Positions 48,156-59,559 of a DNA stretch of 64,000 nt are shown here, piece by piece; the stretch's first letter is position 1, and every line of letters starts with the position of its first letter. The DNA comes from Parelaphostrongylus tenuis. Its lineage: Eukaryota > Nematoda > Chromadorea > Rhabditida > Metastrongylidae. The stretch covers positions 248,001 to 312,000 of the forward strand of contig JAHQIW010002123.1 of NCBI GenBank assembly GCA_019055375.1. Direction: 5' to 3'. The notes under the pieces were generated by a model that had not been told where the DNA came from, did no database searches, and saw only the letters and a program-made list of their open reading frames with translations. The position numbers were made by a program, and so were the translations under genes.

Positions 48156-50174
48156 ATGGATCCAGTGAAGAACTACTGCAGGCAGGTAGAACTTATCGTA
48201 ATAGTGAAACATTCAGTACAGTTTGCGTAACAGTTTCATTAAAACTGTAATTTGATAAACAAAAAAAAGTTATATTTCAGCAGCAATATTTGTTCAGTAA
48301 GTGTTGAGATGAGAAGTGGAACACTCAGCGACCAAATAATCTTTAATTCAATTTATTAGCTATTTTTGTTTCAACGGCAGGTACGGTCTCGAATATAATG
48401 ATAAGAGTGTGGAGATCCGAGTAATACTCGAGACTTATGGTGATAAATCTTACTAGTGACTACTCTTTCTAAGAGCTTACGTGTTATCCACTGCGCCATT
48501 GAGGTCTACGTTTTGTCTTAATCTCAACCGTGCTTCAGTCCATCCGGTGATGGTCACCAATCTAAACAAAATAAGCTGTGAGTAGAAATGGAAAGTGCGG
48601 TCTCAATCACATCTCCATCTTGGAGTTTATGCAGACTTGCGCCTCCTAAATCAATCCCGTTGGCAGATGATTTTGGGCAATAGGTAGTTGAGGGCTTGAA
48701 GCATTCTCAAGTTCTATGAAAATCTCATTAGCTCAAAGAATGCGATAATCGTGCAACCCTTTTCAGTTCACTGTACGACAGCACCCACTGCAAAGAGAGC
48801 TCCGAGATTATACCATTAGATACGCTCCAGGAGCTTTCATGATGGCATCACCAGAGGTAATTCCAACTTGTTTATTTTGTGGCAATGCCAGATATCTGTC
48901 GAATTGTCCTCTTCTTCATTATGACTTGCTCATTAATGATATTTCTTTCTTGACAATCAATGTCCAACGTTCTGCAAAGATTTTTTCTTCATTGTGTCAC
49001 AAAACATACGTATCTTCTCCCTGATAAGTGTTAAGAAGGCCTTTAAGAAAGCGGGGTAGGGAAAATGTTAGCCAACGATTTTTGAGTGGGGAGTACCAAT
49101 TTTGTGGAAGTTTGGGTTGAAGAAAAAGACAGTTCAAAATATGTTTTGCATTTTCAATAAAAATGTCAAGGTTAAAGAGGGTCGGAGTTGTGAATTTCTG
49201 ACTCATTATTCATACTCTATTTGTGTGGGCTTTTTCAAGATATACCAGCACATAACAAGCAAAATAAGGTTTTGGAACTATGCAGGTGCTGACTATTGGA
49301 TCAATTTTCATTCACATGATCAGAGGTAAAAAGGTGCTCGATATTGGAACTTTCACTGGTGCTTCAGCACTAGCATGGGCATTAGCCGTTGGTCAAGGAG
49401 GACAGGTGAATTATTATACTGTTTATCCATTGGCTTGAGTTTTCTATTGGTTTATAACTTCCATTTGAGGTCTACACCATGGATATATCCCAAAGAGGTT
49501 TCAGGGACTATGGAGTACCGGTTATTGCTAAGCAGGAAGAAATCCTCAAGAGGATTATACCGATCGAGAGCCCAGCTCTCAATACATTAGGTGTTTTTAT
49601 CACAATACTTCTAAGGCAGTTTCTACAACAAATGGTTTTTCAGACAGAATGATAGCTAACGGAGAGAGTGGAACGTTTGATTTTGCTTTCATCGATGCCG
49701 ATAAGGTTAGACATACACATTCACCAGCGTACAATTCCATTGAATACATGCTCCGAGTATTTTCATTTTCAGGTGAACTATCCAGCGTACTACGAACGAG
49801 CGGTCAATTTATTGAGGAGAGGTGGTGTCGTGATGGTTGACAACGTAGGTATAAGTTAACGCAATACCTTGAAATGTGATCACTATGCTGTCATATAGCT
49901 TGTCATGATTTAAGGCACTGTGGGGTGGAAGAGTAGCCCAGCATCCGTACACTTTTGATCAATCAACCAGAGCAATAGATGGAACAAACAGAAGGGTAGG
50001 CGTAGTTCTATATGCATGCTATATTTTATAACTTGCTAGAGCCCAGTTTTTTCTTAAGGTATCACATTCAAATAAACAATTGGATCAATTTTTGTTCAGA
50101 TTTTCCTAGATGACCGGACGTACTCCGCACTTTTGAATGCTGGAGATGGCATCCACATTGCCGTCAAGATCTGA
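48156..50174 (+). CDS. O-methyltransferase, catechol/CCoA type (comt)
   Basis: Transfers a methyl group from S-adenosylmethionine to a small catechol-type or similar substrate, in the cytosol; the substrate here is unknown. Seven exons with GT-AG introns and consistent phase: 48156-48185, 48767-48856, 49286-49405, 49470-49590, 49644-49705, 49773-49844, then 49915-49995 and the terminal 50100-50174 (eight segments counting the short first one). The product is about 216 residues, usual for this family. Motifs in order: DPVKNYC, HPLQREL, the SAM site VLDIGTFTGASALAWALA, VYTMDIS, FAFIDADK with the metal-binding aspartates, NYPAYYERAVNLLRRGG, VVMVDN, then VAQHP, FLDD and IHIAVKI at the end. The start at ATG 48,156 is the only in-frame Met after a stop at 48,084, but the homologous sequence seems to extend upstream to 48,117, so the true first exon may be elsewhere. 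Similar to the C. elegans comt genes. No lesion seen. Confidence 0.9.
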
Positions 50175-50674
50175 TTTAAGAGAACACACTTCTTCAAAAT
50201 ATCATATGTGACTTTGTAATGCACAAACAAAGCGTCTATGCGGTTCATCTTTGACAGTTAATGTAGTCATTTTGTAAAGATAAAGAGAAAAAAATGCTCA
50301 AACTAATTTTATCACGCGCAAGATATTTCCATATAGCAAGAGTATAGATCAGTGATGAAATTTGGATGGGGAAATTTGCAAACGCAACATAAAAATGCAC
50401 GCAGTTCAAGCGCAGCAATAAGTCAGTTGGATTTCATAGTGGCAAAAAAAGATTCTTACAATCTGGAGAAACGAATAAGTCGCCTTCAGATCTTGCCTAT
50501 CACCGCACTTTTGGGAAGATGTACACGTAACCACTTTTTATTTATACGGTTTTGAATAGCTGCTTCTTAGTGTATTTCCTTGCTTCTCTATGTTTAGAAA
50601 GAATCCGGCGTTCCATGTTGTATAGCCGCCCAGACTATTTTCACCTGGAAACTGACTGTTCTCGCGAAAATCTA
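50175..50674. other. No gene recognised
   Basis: 3' flank of comt. The plus frame 50,352-50,555 has no recognisable motif. Confidence 0.4.
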
Positions 50675-50945
50675 CACGCTCCTCGGCTCAAACTGGGCTG
50701 AATCACGGCACCACATCCATGTATAGCTCCGATATTGCTGCACTGGATTATTATCTCTTCCGCGCTCTAAAGCAGCAACTGCGGGAGAAGGAACTTGAGG
50801 AGTACGACTATCTCAAAAGTGATCTCACCCACTTTTTTGGATATCAGCCTCACTTTTTCTGGAAGAACTGGATTCAGTCTTTGCCCAGCAACTTTTTGCA
50901 TATTATTGATGATGATGGAGATCATACTGCTGATGAGGTAATTCT
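50675..50945 (+). pseudogene. Mariner transposase C-terminal relic
   Basis: The plus frame MYSSDIAALDYYLFRALKQQ followed by LREKELEEYDYLKSDLTHFF and FWKNWIQSLPSNFLHIIDDD matches the YSPDLAPSDYHLFRALKxxL...F..SxxxxFxxxGIxxLPxxWxxxIDxxG end of mariner transposases. The last catalytic Asp (DYYLF) is kept. Just upstream, APHPC appears in another frame, indicating a frameshift before YSSD. The N-terminal half is absent. Confidence 0.7.
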
Positions 50946-50999
50946 TCCAAATAGAAATAAAATTGGGTTCTTTTTGATTATAAGCGAAAAAATGAAATT

Positions 51000-51380
51000 C
51001 GACCTCATCTGCTGGTCAGCAACATTTTATGGGAGTGTCAGTAATCATTCGAAAACTCAAATTTTTGGCTAGAATCCCACATGGCCGTTTCGGAAAAGCC
51101 TTTTTCATTGTTACAGAAGGAAATCCTTTGTGTTTCAAGCGCATATTTCTCGTCAAACACAGGTCTTTCTCTGGTCTATAAGTTGTCATTCTATACCATG
51201 ATGTTTGCTGATTCCAACGGTGCATCTCTATTCCGAAAAGCCCGTTTCTTTGAAGCGCAGCAGGGAAAGTACGAGAGGTTTACATGCGCGAGCTAGGGGG
51301 TCCTTGGCCAACTCATGGGGCGCTGAATGAGGCGACAAGGGGGGCTGAGGCAATGATCGATCAATTCTCAAGCATATAGA
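51000..51380. repeat. Dispersed repeat R1
   Basis: Has GACCTCATCTGCTGG, TTTTATGGGAGTGTCAGTAATCATTCGAAA, TTTCGGAAAAGCC, and CATATTTCTCGTC followed by GTCTTTCTCTGG blocks of R1. Confidence 0.55.
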
Positions 51381-52065
51381 AGTGAAGAGAAAATTTCGTA
51401 GTACGTGAATGCCTTCGAGTTACTGTTGTAAGCAATTAGGACGTTCTGCCCTCCTGAATTCCATCAAAAAGATCATGATGATGGTAGTTTCATCTGTATT
51501 CATGGCAAAATGAAAGCATTCAAAGTCTTTTTGTAGCACAGTTATACGTTTTGTTTGGAGCTTTTCTTTGAAATTAGAAAAACAATACCTAGTTCAATAG
51601 CAAAGATCGCTCTAGCATAAGACAGCGAAAATCGATTGATACTTGCGCATCCCCATTGCTGCCTTATCCAGCTCCCGTGAATTGGCCAAAGACCACCTTG
51701 CTCGCACATGTGGATCTCTAGTTTTTCCTGATGCGTTGCAGGAGAAACGATATTTTCACGGTATAAGCACAACATTGGAATCAGGAAACATTACGCTATC
51801 GAATGACTACGGATAGACCAATGAAACAGCTCTAGGCGAGAAAAATGCGCAGTGAAACATAATTTTATTTGGAACTTCGCAGCGCCACAAAAGGGTCTTT
51901 TCGAAAACCGGTAACGTAGCGCTTGAACCAGAGATATAAGCATTCGAATGATCACTGACATTTCTATGAGAAGTTCCTGCCCAGTCAATGAAGTCGGATA
52001 CTCATTTGTTCCCTCATACCGAAAAAGTCAAAAATTGCATTAAGAGATTTGTTGGTTTGTTCTGA
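51381..52065. repeat. R1 fragments, partly unassigned
   Basis: The last part (51,780-52,030) is R1: ACGCTATCGAATGACTAC, AACATAATTTTATTTGG, CCAGTCAATGAAGTCGG. The first part shows no recognised element or gene. Confidence 0.45.
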
Positions 52066-52247
52066 GATGGGGGAGCCATGTCCGAGTGGTTGTGGTGGTC
52101 ATCGCGGCGCGCATGGAGCCGAGCTCTAACCGGCCCTTCCCCCACCTTCCTAGTACACTCCGGCAGTTAACAAAAACGCCCTATGGAATGCCACAGCCAG
52201 GCTATCCTCGAAATTGCAAGGAGACTCGCTCAGCCAGCATTCTACTT
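52066..52247 (+). mobile_element. tRNA-derived SINE, family B, best copy
   Basis: GAGCCATGTCCGAGTGGTTG resembles the 5' half of tRNA-Leu/Ser (GTCCGAGTGGTT is the A box), followed by GGCGCGCATGGAGCCGAGC. The body CGCCCTATGGAATGCCACAG and CTATCCTCGAAATTGCAAG recur in reverse at 56,788, 23,707 and 40,593. The head points to a tRNA origin distinct from family A. Confidence 0.65.
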
Positions 52248-53310
52248 CATTCAAGAATAAGACGAAATACGAATCGATTGCTAGAAGCACTAGGATCCTC
52301 ACAATGAAAATTTTGATCTCCGTTTGTGCAAAAAATTGCGCAACTTCTTATGAAATTGAATACTCTCACCGAGACAGAGGTAATAGGATCCAATACAGAA
52401 TCCAAGGAATACTCAAGTATCAGAGGCGCCATTTTCTGTTGTTTAAAAATATGATAGATTTATGAGTTCTGCCACTAGAAAGCTATTGTGTTCATCGCCA
52501 ATCTTTTTTCTTTTTGAAAGAACGTTTTCCATGAATGAGATGCGTGAAGTTTTGTTCATTTTTGCTGCCCGTTCTTGATTTCTCATCTGAGTCTTCAACA
52601 ACGGATTTGTACAACGGCCTCTCGCTGCATTTTACTTTAGTCAAGATTCTGCAGTCTGGATTAAGCTCATTCTCCTTATCAGGTAGATGAATAACAGTTA
52701 AGGATACGGACTTTCTACTGATGCGGAGGGTGGAACAAAGAAGGGCGAGGCGCGGTGGTGAGATTTTGTTTAGAGTGATTAGATGGAAAAACGATTAAGC
52801 CAACGCCTTCCACATTTTCTAACGGATATCTCCTCCACCAAAGAAGACGTTACATTGTTCAGTTGGCTTTAGTTGGTCATTTTATTATTGCCTCATATAA
52901 GGTGATCGCACAGTCCATTATATATATTCCGAACATCGTGTTCCACTGAATGACTTATGTATCTTGTTCCGACAAAAAGAGTAAAAGGATAAAGTTTGCC
53001 GCGTTATCACTCTCTAATGGATACAATATGCATTTGACATCATCAATTACAACTACTTCATCCTTTTTATATCTCAGTTTTCAAGATGATTGGAAAGTTA
53101 GACCCAAACATTTTGAAAAGCCAACATGTTAAAAGTAAGAAGAGCCATGGAAACACTAAGTTGGACAAATCTTTGAAATAGATGAAGCAATCTTATCTAA
53201 ATTTCTCAAAAAGATGAGTCTCTGCCCCAAACATTGCTACGTTTTAATAATCATTAATAAATCAATCAAAAAACTATGTAAGCCGTCATAAAGCTAACAT
53301 GTCAATGAAT
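52248..53310. other. No gene recognised
   Basis: Short frames only; no motif or repeat family assigned. Confidence 0.4.
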
Positions 53311-53380
53311 TGATATATATATATACTATATATATATATACATATATATATATACATATATATACATATATATATATGAT
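53311..53380. repeat. TA-rich microsatellite
   Basis: TATATATATACTATATATATA and CATATATATATACATA runs. Confidence 0.85.
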
Positions 53381-54271
53381 ACTCAGACCCTTTTTACCCA
53401 AAAAATCGTGGCCTGAATAACCATTTTTTGTCGTTTAAAGATTCAGCTGGATTTGCGACACATTTCCTGTGATTGACTTTTTCCTGACATAGCTACCTAT
53501 AAAAATGAGATGGAGAGTTATGGAATTTGGATAAACAAAACTGCGATTCCAGCTGTGCCTTTTGCTTAACTAGGGGTGATGTCGATTTGTGCATTCTGAG
53601 TGAAATCTCTTGACGTGTGATGGGTACCTCAGCGATTTAAAAAACTTCAAACAAAGGTAGAGCGAGCACCTTTATGGTACAGCGGAAAAAAACCTCGCGA
53701 GCACTCAGAAAGGATAATCAAGTGTTCGAAGTGACATCAAGGCTTACGTTTTGTAGACAACTAAATATTCAGTCATCAATGATCACAACGTATCCCGCCC
53801 TGATCGACAAACACGCGGTTCGACCCCGCATCCAATGCTCGCCACTCCTCGCAAGTCTTCGGTGTCGACGAATAGGTAGCAGTCATAAAAATGAATCAAA
53901 AAGTAAGTGTAACGTAGGAATGGATGGTGCTCTAATGAAGATGATCACTACGCAAACAAAAACTTTTGTGTATTTTTTTTTCGTGCTTATAAAAATGTGT
54001 GGTCAAGTAGAATGCTGGTCAAATTGATCTTTGAAGACTTGAAGAAGGATGTACCGCCGAAAAATCAACTTATTGTATTGAATATTTTCCTGTTAACGAC
54101 CTCGTATCTGCTCAGCGCGAAAGCTGTGAGTGAGTCTAATTATATGTGGTCTATCTGTTAACAAATCAACAAAAAAAAAGTTTCGGTGAGTTAAATCACA
54201 TCGTGGTTCCTCATTTCTCACGATCTTCAAGGAACTTTTACACGAATTGAAACACGATGGTACGTGCCCTT
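53381..54271. other. No gene recognised
   Basis: The frame 53,674-54,027 overlaps a B-box-like GCGGTTCGACCCCGC near 53,815, so it may include a decayed tRNA-derived repeat. Confidence 0.35.
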
Positions 54272-54312
54272 CAAACACTAAAGAAGGCAGATACTCCGAA
54301 ATGTTGGCTATT
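54272..54312 (+). ncRNA. Decayed hammerhead-like motif
   Basis: CACTAAAGAAGGC, loop, CTCCGAAATGTTGGC follows the layout of 21,517, but the core has CTAA for CTGA, and stem I no longer pairs well. Confidence 0.2.
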
Positions 54313-54813
54313 GTGACGTAACTTTTGCTGGATAGAAAACATTACAGTTTGATACCTCTTCTTTCGACCGCTTTTTTCACAGAACTAGCTCAAAGAGTAT
54401 TAACCTTAGATCCTAGTTGTTCAAAACATGTTATATCCCTACGAGATTATTTTTGTTTGAGCAAAGGCTGTGGAGAAGTGGTCAAATGGAGAGGGTGACT
54501 AGTTTTAGCTGAAACGTTCCTGGATGATTAAGAAACTACGGGTGAACAGAATTCAATGTCATTTTTGTTTTCTAACATCAAACAATCGGAAAACAACAGT
54601 GAAATCTTTCGAAAAATGACAAGTGACCGACGTCACGGATACATTATTGGTGTGAGATATCTCCTGATATTGCTGGTCTAATTTGGAAACGGAGTAGCGC
54701 TGTAGCCAGCAATGCAATGTATCAAAAATTAATCTGATAAGTCATGCGTTGGTTCGATCCACTTTTCAAACTCTATTCCAAAAGATGCGCTTAGCTCTTA
54801 GGGACGCCTTAGA

Positions 54814-54987
54814 ATGGCTAAATCAGTCCGCTTCAAGGTTCTTCTATTATCATCCAACGACATTCGTAAGGAAGACAAAATTTTCAACCAACAGCTAAAG
54901 CTATGCGTGAACAATTCAAAGACCTTCGTGGAGGATGTATGCAAGGAAACTAATCGAATGCAAAAACTGCTGGCATCCGCACAGTAA
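54814..54987 (+). CDS. Small unidentified ORF (57 codons)
   Basis: ATG to TAA, with an in-frame stop 15 bases upstream of the ATG. The product begins MAKSVRFKVLLLSSNDIRKE and continues as a charged, probably helical segment (NQQLKLCVNNSKTFVEDV, ETNRMQKLLASAQ). Composition looks protein-like and there is no overlap with a known repeat. An acceptor-like TTAG precedes it, so it could be a terminal exon. No family recognised. Confidence 0.3.
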   Translation: MAKSVRFKVLLLSSNDIRKEDKIFNQQLKLCVNNSKTFVEDVCKETNRMQKLLASAQ

Positions 54988-55149
54988 ATTGTAATTAAGG
55001 GTGGTGTAAGAAAGTAAAGCTTAAACTTAAGCTCAGTGACTCTTAACTTAAGCTTAGTGCCCAAAAAAGCTAAAATTATAACGAAAACCATGGAGATTAC
55101 ATCGCCACACTGCCAAATGCTCGCTTGATCATGACACAAGACAGTTTTA

Positions 55150-55990
55150 CATAGCTAGACCAAATAAGGATTTTTCCCTTGGATTTTGCAGCGATTTTTG
55201 AAAGGACCTCTTTGCTGTAACGAATTTTCATTAAGCTACCGCTGTTCAAACAGAGAGTTGAATCTCGGAAAATTCAAGAGTGTCCTTGCTTTTTGGAAAG
55301 CCCTTCTTATAACGCTGCAGCAATAAAAATAAAATTGTAGTTCGCACGCTTGAGCGTTATCGCGCGTATTTTTCGCCGAGCAAAGCTCTGCCTTAGATTG
55401 TTCGTACTTATTCGACAGCCTAACTCTCGATAACTTTCAAATTTATTTTGTTATAAAAAACGTTTTTGAAGCGTTGTAGCAAAAGATAGAATTGTTTTTT
55501 ACACGGGTCGCACTTTATCACATGCATTTTCGTTATCTATTCGGATTCTGGTTCATTTCGGTTATCCGAGGACAAAGGAATATTCGACCTTATTCGGTGG
55601 GCTTTTTAGAGGAGTGTTACTGATCATTCGAAAGCTTAAATCTTTGGGTAAAGCCATAGGGTGGCCGGTTCTTCAAAACACCCTTTTCGACGCTGTAAAA
55701 TACAAAATAAAGCTAGCCCCAGATGCGCATATTTTTTCGCCGAGCAGAGTTCTTTCTTTGGACTATTAATAATTATTCGATAGCACAATCGTTTTTCTAA
55801 TTCCTATGCTGTGCTCATATACTGGAAAGACCGTTTCTCTGCAACGCAACAGGAGCTTTCGAATGGTTACTTACTCTCCTATAAAAAGTTCCTGTCGAGC
55901 GAACGAGGTCGGTTTTTTCACTTGTCCCCATATAACCAAAAAGAACCGATATTTTCACTTATCGAACTTTATCAGTTGACAAAATCTATT
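55150..55990. repeat. Dispersed repeat R1 (long copy)
   Basis: Successive R1 blocks: GTTATCGCGCGTATTTTTCG, GAGCAAAGCTCTGCC, GAGTGTTACTGATCATTCGAAAGCTTA, TTATTCGATAGCACAATCG, TGGAAAGACCGTTTCTCTGC, GCGAACGAGGTCGG. It may be two overlapping or nested copies. Confidence 0.6.
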
Positions 55991-56235
55991 GGAGCACAAG
56001 CAATTTTCTCAACGAAAAACAAGCTTATGTATTCCGCTTGCTTGAAGCTTTGGCGGTTTGAAGGTGAATAAATCGTGGATTTATAGCTCTAGGCCAAAGC
56101 ACTTTTGAAGTCAGAAATCAAGTCTGAAGCGTAGTAACAACGATAAGAAAAAAAAAATAGAAAAGAAGCGGGATGAGTTTTGAGTTTCAGGCCAGCTGAG
56201 TGAATTATTTCATATTTGTTCCAACAATGATTCAC

Positions 56236-56503
56236 TAAAGATAAAAGACAGAGCTCTCGCCGTTGAATAATTTCTGAGTAGTGCATCATGCATTTTTTAG
56301 CATCGTTTAATTTACTGGATGTAAATCTGTCCTTTACAATCACTCCGATGTATCGAGTCAGTGATGGTATCCAGCCAAGCAAGTCTGGTGCCAATTCACC
56401 GACTCGGTCGGTAAGGATGGAGGACCCGATGAGCCATGATCGAACCATCGACCTTGTTTGTGAAGCGGAACATCTCTAACCACTGCACCATAGCATGCGT
56501 TCT
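56236..56503 (-). mobile_element. Diverged SINE, family A, copy 8
   Basis: Reverse orientation: AAAGATAAAAGACAGAGCTC, GTTGAATAATTTCTGAG, CATGCAT, CCTTTACAATCACTC, and a head with CTCTAACCACTGCACCATAGC. The B box reads GGTTCGATCAT on the minus strand. About half the family consensus positions are changed. Confidence 0.65.
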
Positions 56504-56787
56504 CAAAGAATAATAGTGGTGAATAGGAAGTGTGAACCACTCGGCGTTGATGAATCCACGGGTGATGAGCTACTGTATTTGACTAGAATGAGCATCGTTT
56601 GTGCAATGGGCAGCATTATTTTGTCAGTTTCTTTTATTCTAAGTAAAAATAGTCTCAGTAAAAACTGTTCCAGCTTTATTAACTTATGAATGTATATATT
56701 TTTTTTACACGACCCGTCATCACGTGGTGCGGATCCCGACACTTCTGGTACCCGATTCTGTTTTCATCTACTTCTTGAATAACGTAG

Positions 56788-56960
56788 AATACTGCTAGAG
56801 CATGTCCCCTTGTGATCTCGAGGATAGCTTGGCTATGGCGTTCCATAGGACATTCCTGTTGCCTACCGAAGAGAAGTGGGGAGGAAGAGAGGTGGAGCTT
56901 GGCTCCACGCGCGCCACGACGAGCATCACAACCACTCGCCCCCCCCCCCCCCCCCTCCCC
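56788..56960 (-). mobile_element. SINE family B copy ending in a C tract
   Basis: GTAGAATACTGCTAGAGC, TCGAGGATAGCTTGGCTATG, GAGCTTGGCTCCACGCGCGC, CGACGAGCATCACAACCACT in reverse relative to 52,066. At the tRNA-like end it runs into a pure C tract of about 16, followed by more C/T (56,940-56,975). Confidence 0.65.
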
Positions 56961-57003
56961 CCCTTCCCCTCTCCCAGCATTTATGGACCATAAATCCTCT
57001 TAG

Positions 57004-57132
57004 TGACAATGAAATCGTGGATCTTTTACTACGAGTGCAACAAGTGATAAAATCGCGCTCCATTCGCCACGTTGAGCCATTTGGACGTTATGATCGAACA
57101 CTTCAGTCTCGCAATTTCTCTTCTCTCCCTAG
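57004..57132 (+). CDS. Candidate exon (unidentified)
   Basis: Open segment after a pyrimidine-rich acceptor (CCTCTTAG) and before GT (CTAG/GTTTGT), encoding SDNEIVDLLLRVQQVIKSRS and RHVEPFGRYDRTLQSRNF. It looks protein-like, lies 3.2 kb upstream of the first GATA exon on the same strand, and could be one of its 5' exons, but its end phase (2) does not fit a direct join to 60,314. No family recognised. Confidence 0.25.
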
Positions 57133-57329
57133 GTTTGTCTTTGCTCGTTCCTTCCTCATTGGCTCTTTTTCCAAGGATTTCTGATAACTTTGTTGTCTCT
57201 CGGCAAAAGTCTGTCAACTTGTACTTCAAATAAGGACTTCCTAAAGTGGGCGGATAATGCATATGGGGGAATTTCAGCCGAACATTTGTATCGTCTTGTG
57301 ATTTTACTAGGTGCTTGTCCAATGTGGGA

Positions 57330-57606
57330 GGACAAATGAAAAACCGATCTCATTCGTTGGACAGGAACTTTTCAGAGGAGTGTTAGTGACCATTCAAAAG
57401 CTGGGACTTGAGACTACAACCCTACGTCGTCGGTTTCGAGGAAGCCCTTTTTTTACGTTGCTACACGAGGAGATTTCCTATGTTGAAGACGCGCATATTG
57501 CTCGCCGGACAGAGCTCTTTCTTCGATCTATCAGCAATCAGTCGATAGCATATCCGTTGCTGATTCAGCGCTGTGTTTATCTCGTGGAAAGACCGTTTCT
57601 CTGCAG
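57330..57606. repeat. Dispersed repeat R1
   Basis: CTCATTCGTTGGACAGGAAC, GAGTGTTAGTGACCATTCAAAAGC, GCATATTGCTCGCCGGACAG, AGTCGATAGCATATCCG, TGGAAAGACCGTTTCTCTGC in order. Confidence 0.65.
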
Positions 57607-57695
57607 CATTCACTCCCGGAAAGAGTGAGATCTGGGTTCGAATCCCGGCTGCCGCAAACGTTTTTGCACAGCACTCCACATCATTGGGTATAGTA
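57607..57695 (+). repeat. Single tRNA-like foldback arm
   Basis: CACTCCCGGAAAGAGTGAGA, GGTTCGAATCCCGGC, CCGCAAACG, TTTTTGCACAGCACTCCACA: the 3' half of a tRNA-like arm as at 31,221 and 46,778, here without its partner. It is fused to the end of an R1 copy. Confidence 0.65.
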
Positions 57696-57739
57696 TAACA
57701 CCATACCACTGCAAGTGGCAGTCAAAATAAAAAGATGAA

Positions 57740-59210
57740 TTGTTACACGCGATCTAAAGGATCTTTGGCCAATTCACGTGCTGTTGGCCAAGATAGCACA
57801 GGTGTTCACGTGATGATCATCGTTTCTCGAGCACATGACCGTGTAGAGAAGTGTCGCGTCAGTAGTACACGTGCGTGGTTCACGCCTCACCCACCGTCAC
57901 GTGGATTGGCCAAGGACCCCTTTGCTCGTGGATGTCAGTTCAACGTATTTTCCTTGTTGCAATGCAGAGAAACGGTCATTTCAGGATATAAGCACAGCCT
58001 AGGAATTAGATTCATTACGCTGTCGAATGATTACTGGTAGTTCAAATAAAGAGTTCAGTCTGGCGAGAAATATGCACGTGGCGAATGCAAGAAATTTACT
58101 CTTGTAATAATGGCAAAAAAAGGCTTTCCCGAAAAGCGACGACGTTGGGCTGTAGCCTGAAGTCTTAGCTTTTGAATGTTCACTAATACTCTTAGGAAAA
58201 GCTTCTGTCCAGCGAATACAGATCGGTTTTTCATTTGTCGCCTCATAATGGACGGGAGCCATAAAGACTTCCCAAATTAGCAGATATATCACTTAGAAGT
58301 TTTAGCAGAATAATTTGTATCGTTTTATAGCTTTATCGTACTATTCTGAGCCGTTCTTTTCATTGTTCAAAGAATACTAAGGTGTACTACGGAATGTATG
58401 TGCTTGTAAAGGAGGAACAGAACGAGGAAATCGCCGCGACAGTCCGTGAGGTCTTTTTTTTCTTTTTTTTCCAAAATTAGTTAGGTGCTTATATATCAGA
58501 TAGCGACATGAAAGACCGACCTCATGCGCTGTACAGAAATTCTTCAAAGGAATGTCGGTAATCATTGGAAAGTTTGAATCCCTGGCTAGGACCCCACGAT
58601 GCTGGTTCTTCAAAACACCTTTTTACAACGCTGTAAAATCCAAAATAAAATTATGTTTTGCACAACCACGTGTGTTTTTTTTTCTTATGTCGCTTCCATT
58701 TCGCTGGACGAAGCTCATTTCTTAGATTGCTAGTACTCACTTGATAACATACGTTGCGAAGAAGTCAGAAATGTGATTACTTTTTGGAAAAGCTCTTTTG
58801 ATAGCGCTTTAGGGGAACTTAAAGATTTATGCTTTACATTCCACCGGACACAGCTCTTTCTTCAGATTATTATTGGTCATTCGATGGCGTAAGTTTCAAT
58901 AATTCCAATGTTGTGTGTATTTTCTGGAAAAGACCGTTTCACTGCAATGTAGCAGAGGAAATAAGGCCGAGTTTAACATTTTCGACGAGCTTGTTTACCG
59001 GCTAATTCACAGGGTGGGAGAGGAGAGCGATCGATCGCGTTTGTATGTTGTTATTCAGTCGGGAAGTTTTACTCTGCCTTTAGAGAAATTGTAGATAAAA
59101 CGTTTAACTCAGATAATATGGACATTTCTCTACACGATGATGTGCTTCTCGTGCTTCTAGCGAATTGTACACGTGATAAAAGTGAAGCCGAATGGCGGTT
59201 GTGAGACATT
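57740..59210. repeat. Two or more R1 copies, opposite orientations
   Basis: 57,740-58,260 reads in one orientation (CAGAGAAACGGTCATTTCAG, TTACGCTGTCGAATGATTAC, GAGAAATATGCACG). 58,490-59,210 reads in the other (GTCGGTAATCATTGGAAAG, TTCGATGGCGTAAGTTTC, GGAAAAGACCGTTTCACTGC, TTCGGGAAG-like text). No gene seen between them. Confidence 0.6.
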
Positions 59211-59257
59211 ATTTCTTTAGTTCGAGTGCTTTGTTTAGACCACGCTCAAATTTCAAT

Positions 59258-59530
59258 ATATCCTTTCATCATTATTTGAGCCAACATGTCATGTGGTCCG
59301 GTAAGGGCTCTTGTACAGCCCGATACACGTGTTTCGTCCTTACCGACTCGTCAGCCGGGCAGAACCCGTCGTCTTTCGATCTTTTCATAGTCAGTTCTTT
59401 CGGGAGCCTCACACTCCTTATAGAGAGTCATCGAAGACGAATGTATGTGTCTGAATGTAGAAACACGCGTATCGGGCTGTATAAAAGCCCCTACCAGACC
59501 ACATGACAAGATGGCTCAAATAATAATGAA
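59258..59530. repeat. Foldback element with best hammerhead-like arm
   Basis: The left arm TTGAGCCAACATGTCATGTG...ACAGCCCGATACACGTG and the inverted right arm CACGCGTATCGGGCTGT...CATGACAAGATGGCTCAAA form an interrupted palindrome. It is the third member of the family at 29,892 and 45,944. Confidence 0.7.
59315..59361 (-). ncRNA. Hammerhead-ribozyme-like motif with intact core
   Basis: On the minus strand, in order: stem I 5' strand GCCCGG, core CTGACGA, stem II GTC/GAC with loop GGTAAG, core GAAA, palindromic stem III (ACAC/GTGT), cleavage-position A, stem I 3' strand TCGGGC. All conserved core positions of a type I hammerhead (CTGANGA, GAAA, UH) are present. Stem I can form 6 bp with one G-T pair. 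The loopless stem III would fit a dimeric form, as known for some animal hammerheads with very short stem III. Catalysis is untested. Confidence 0.5.
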
Positions 59531-59559
59531 AAGACATTATTTCGTTTTGAATTTTAAGA

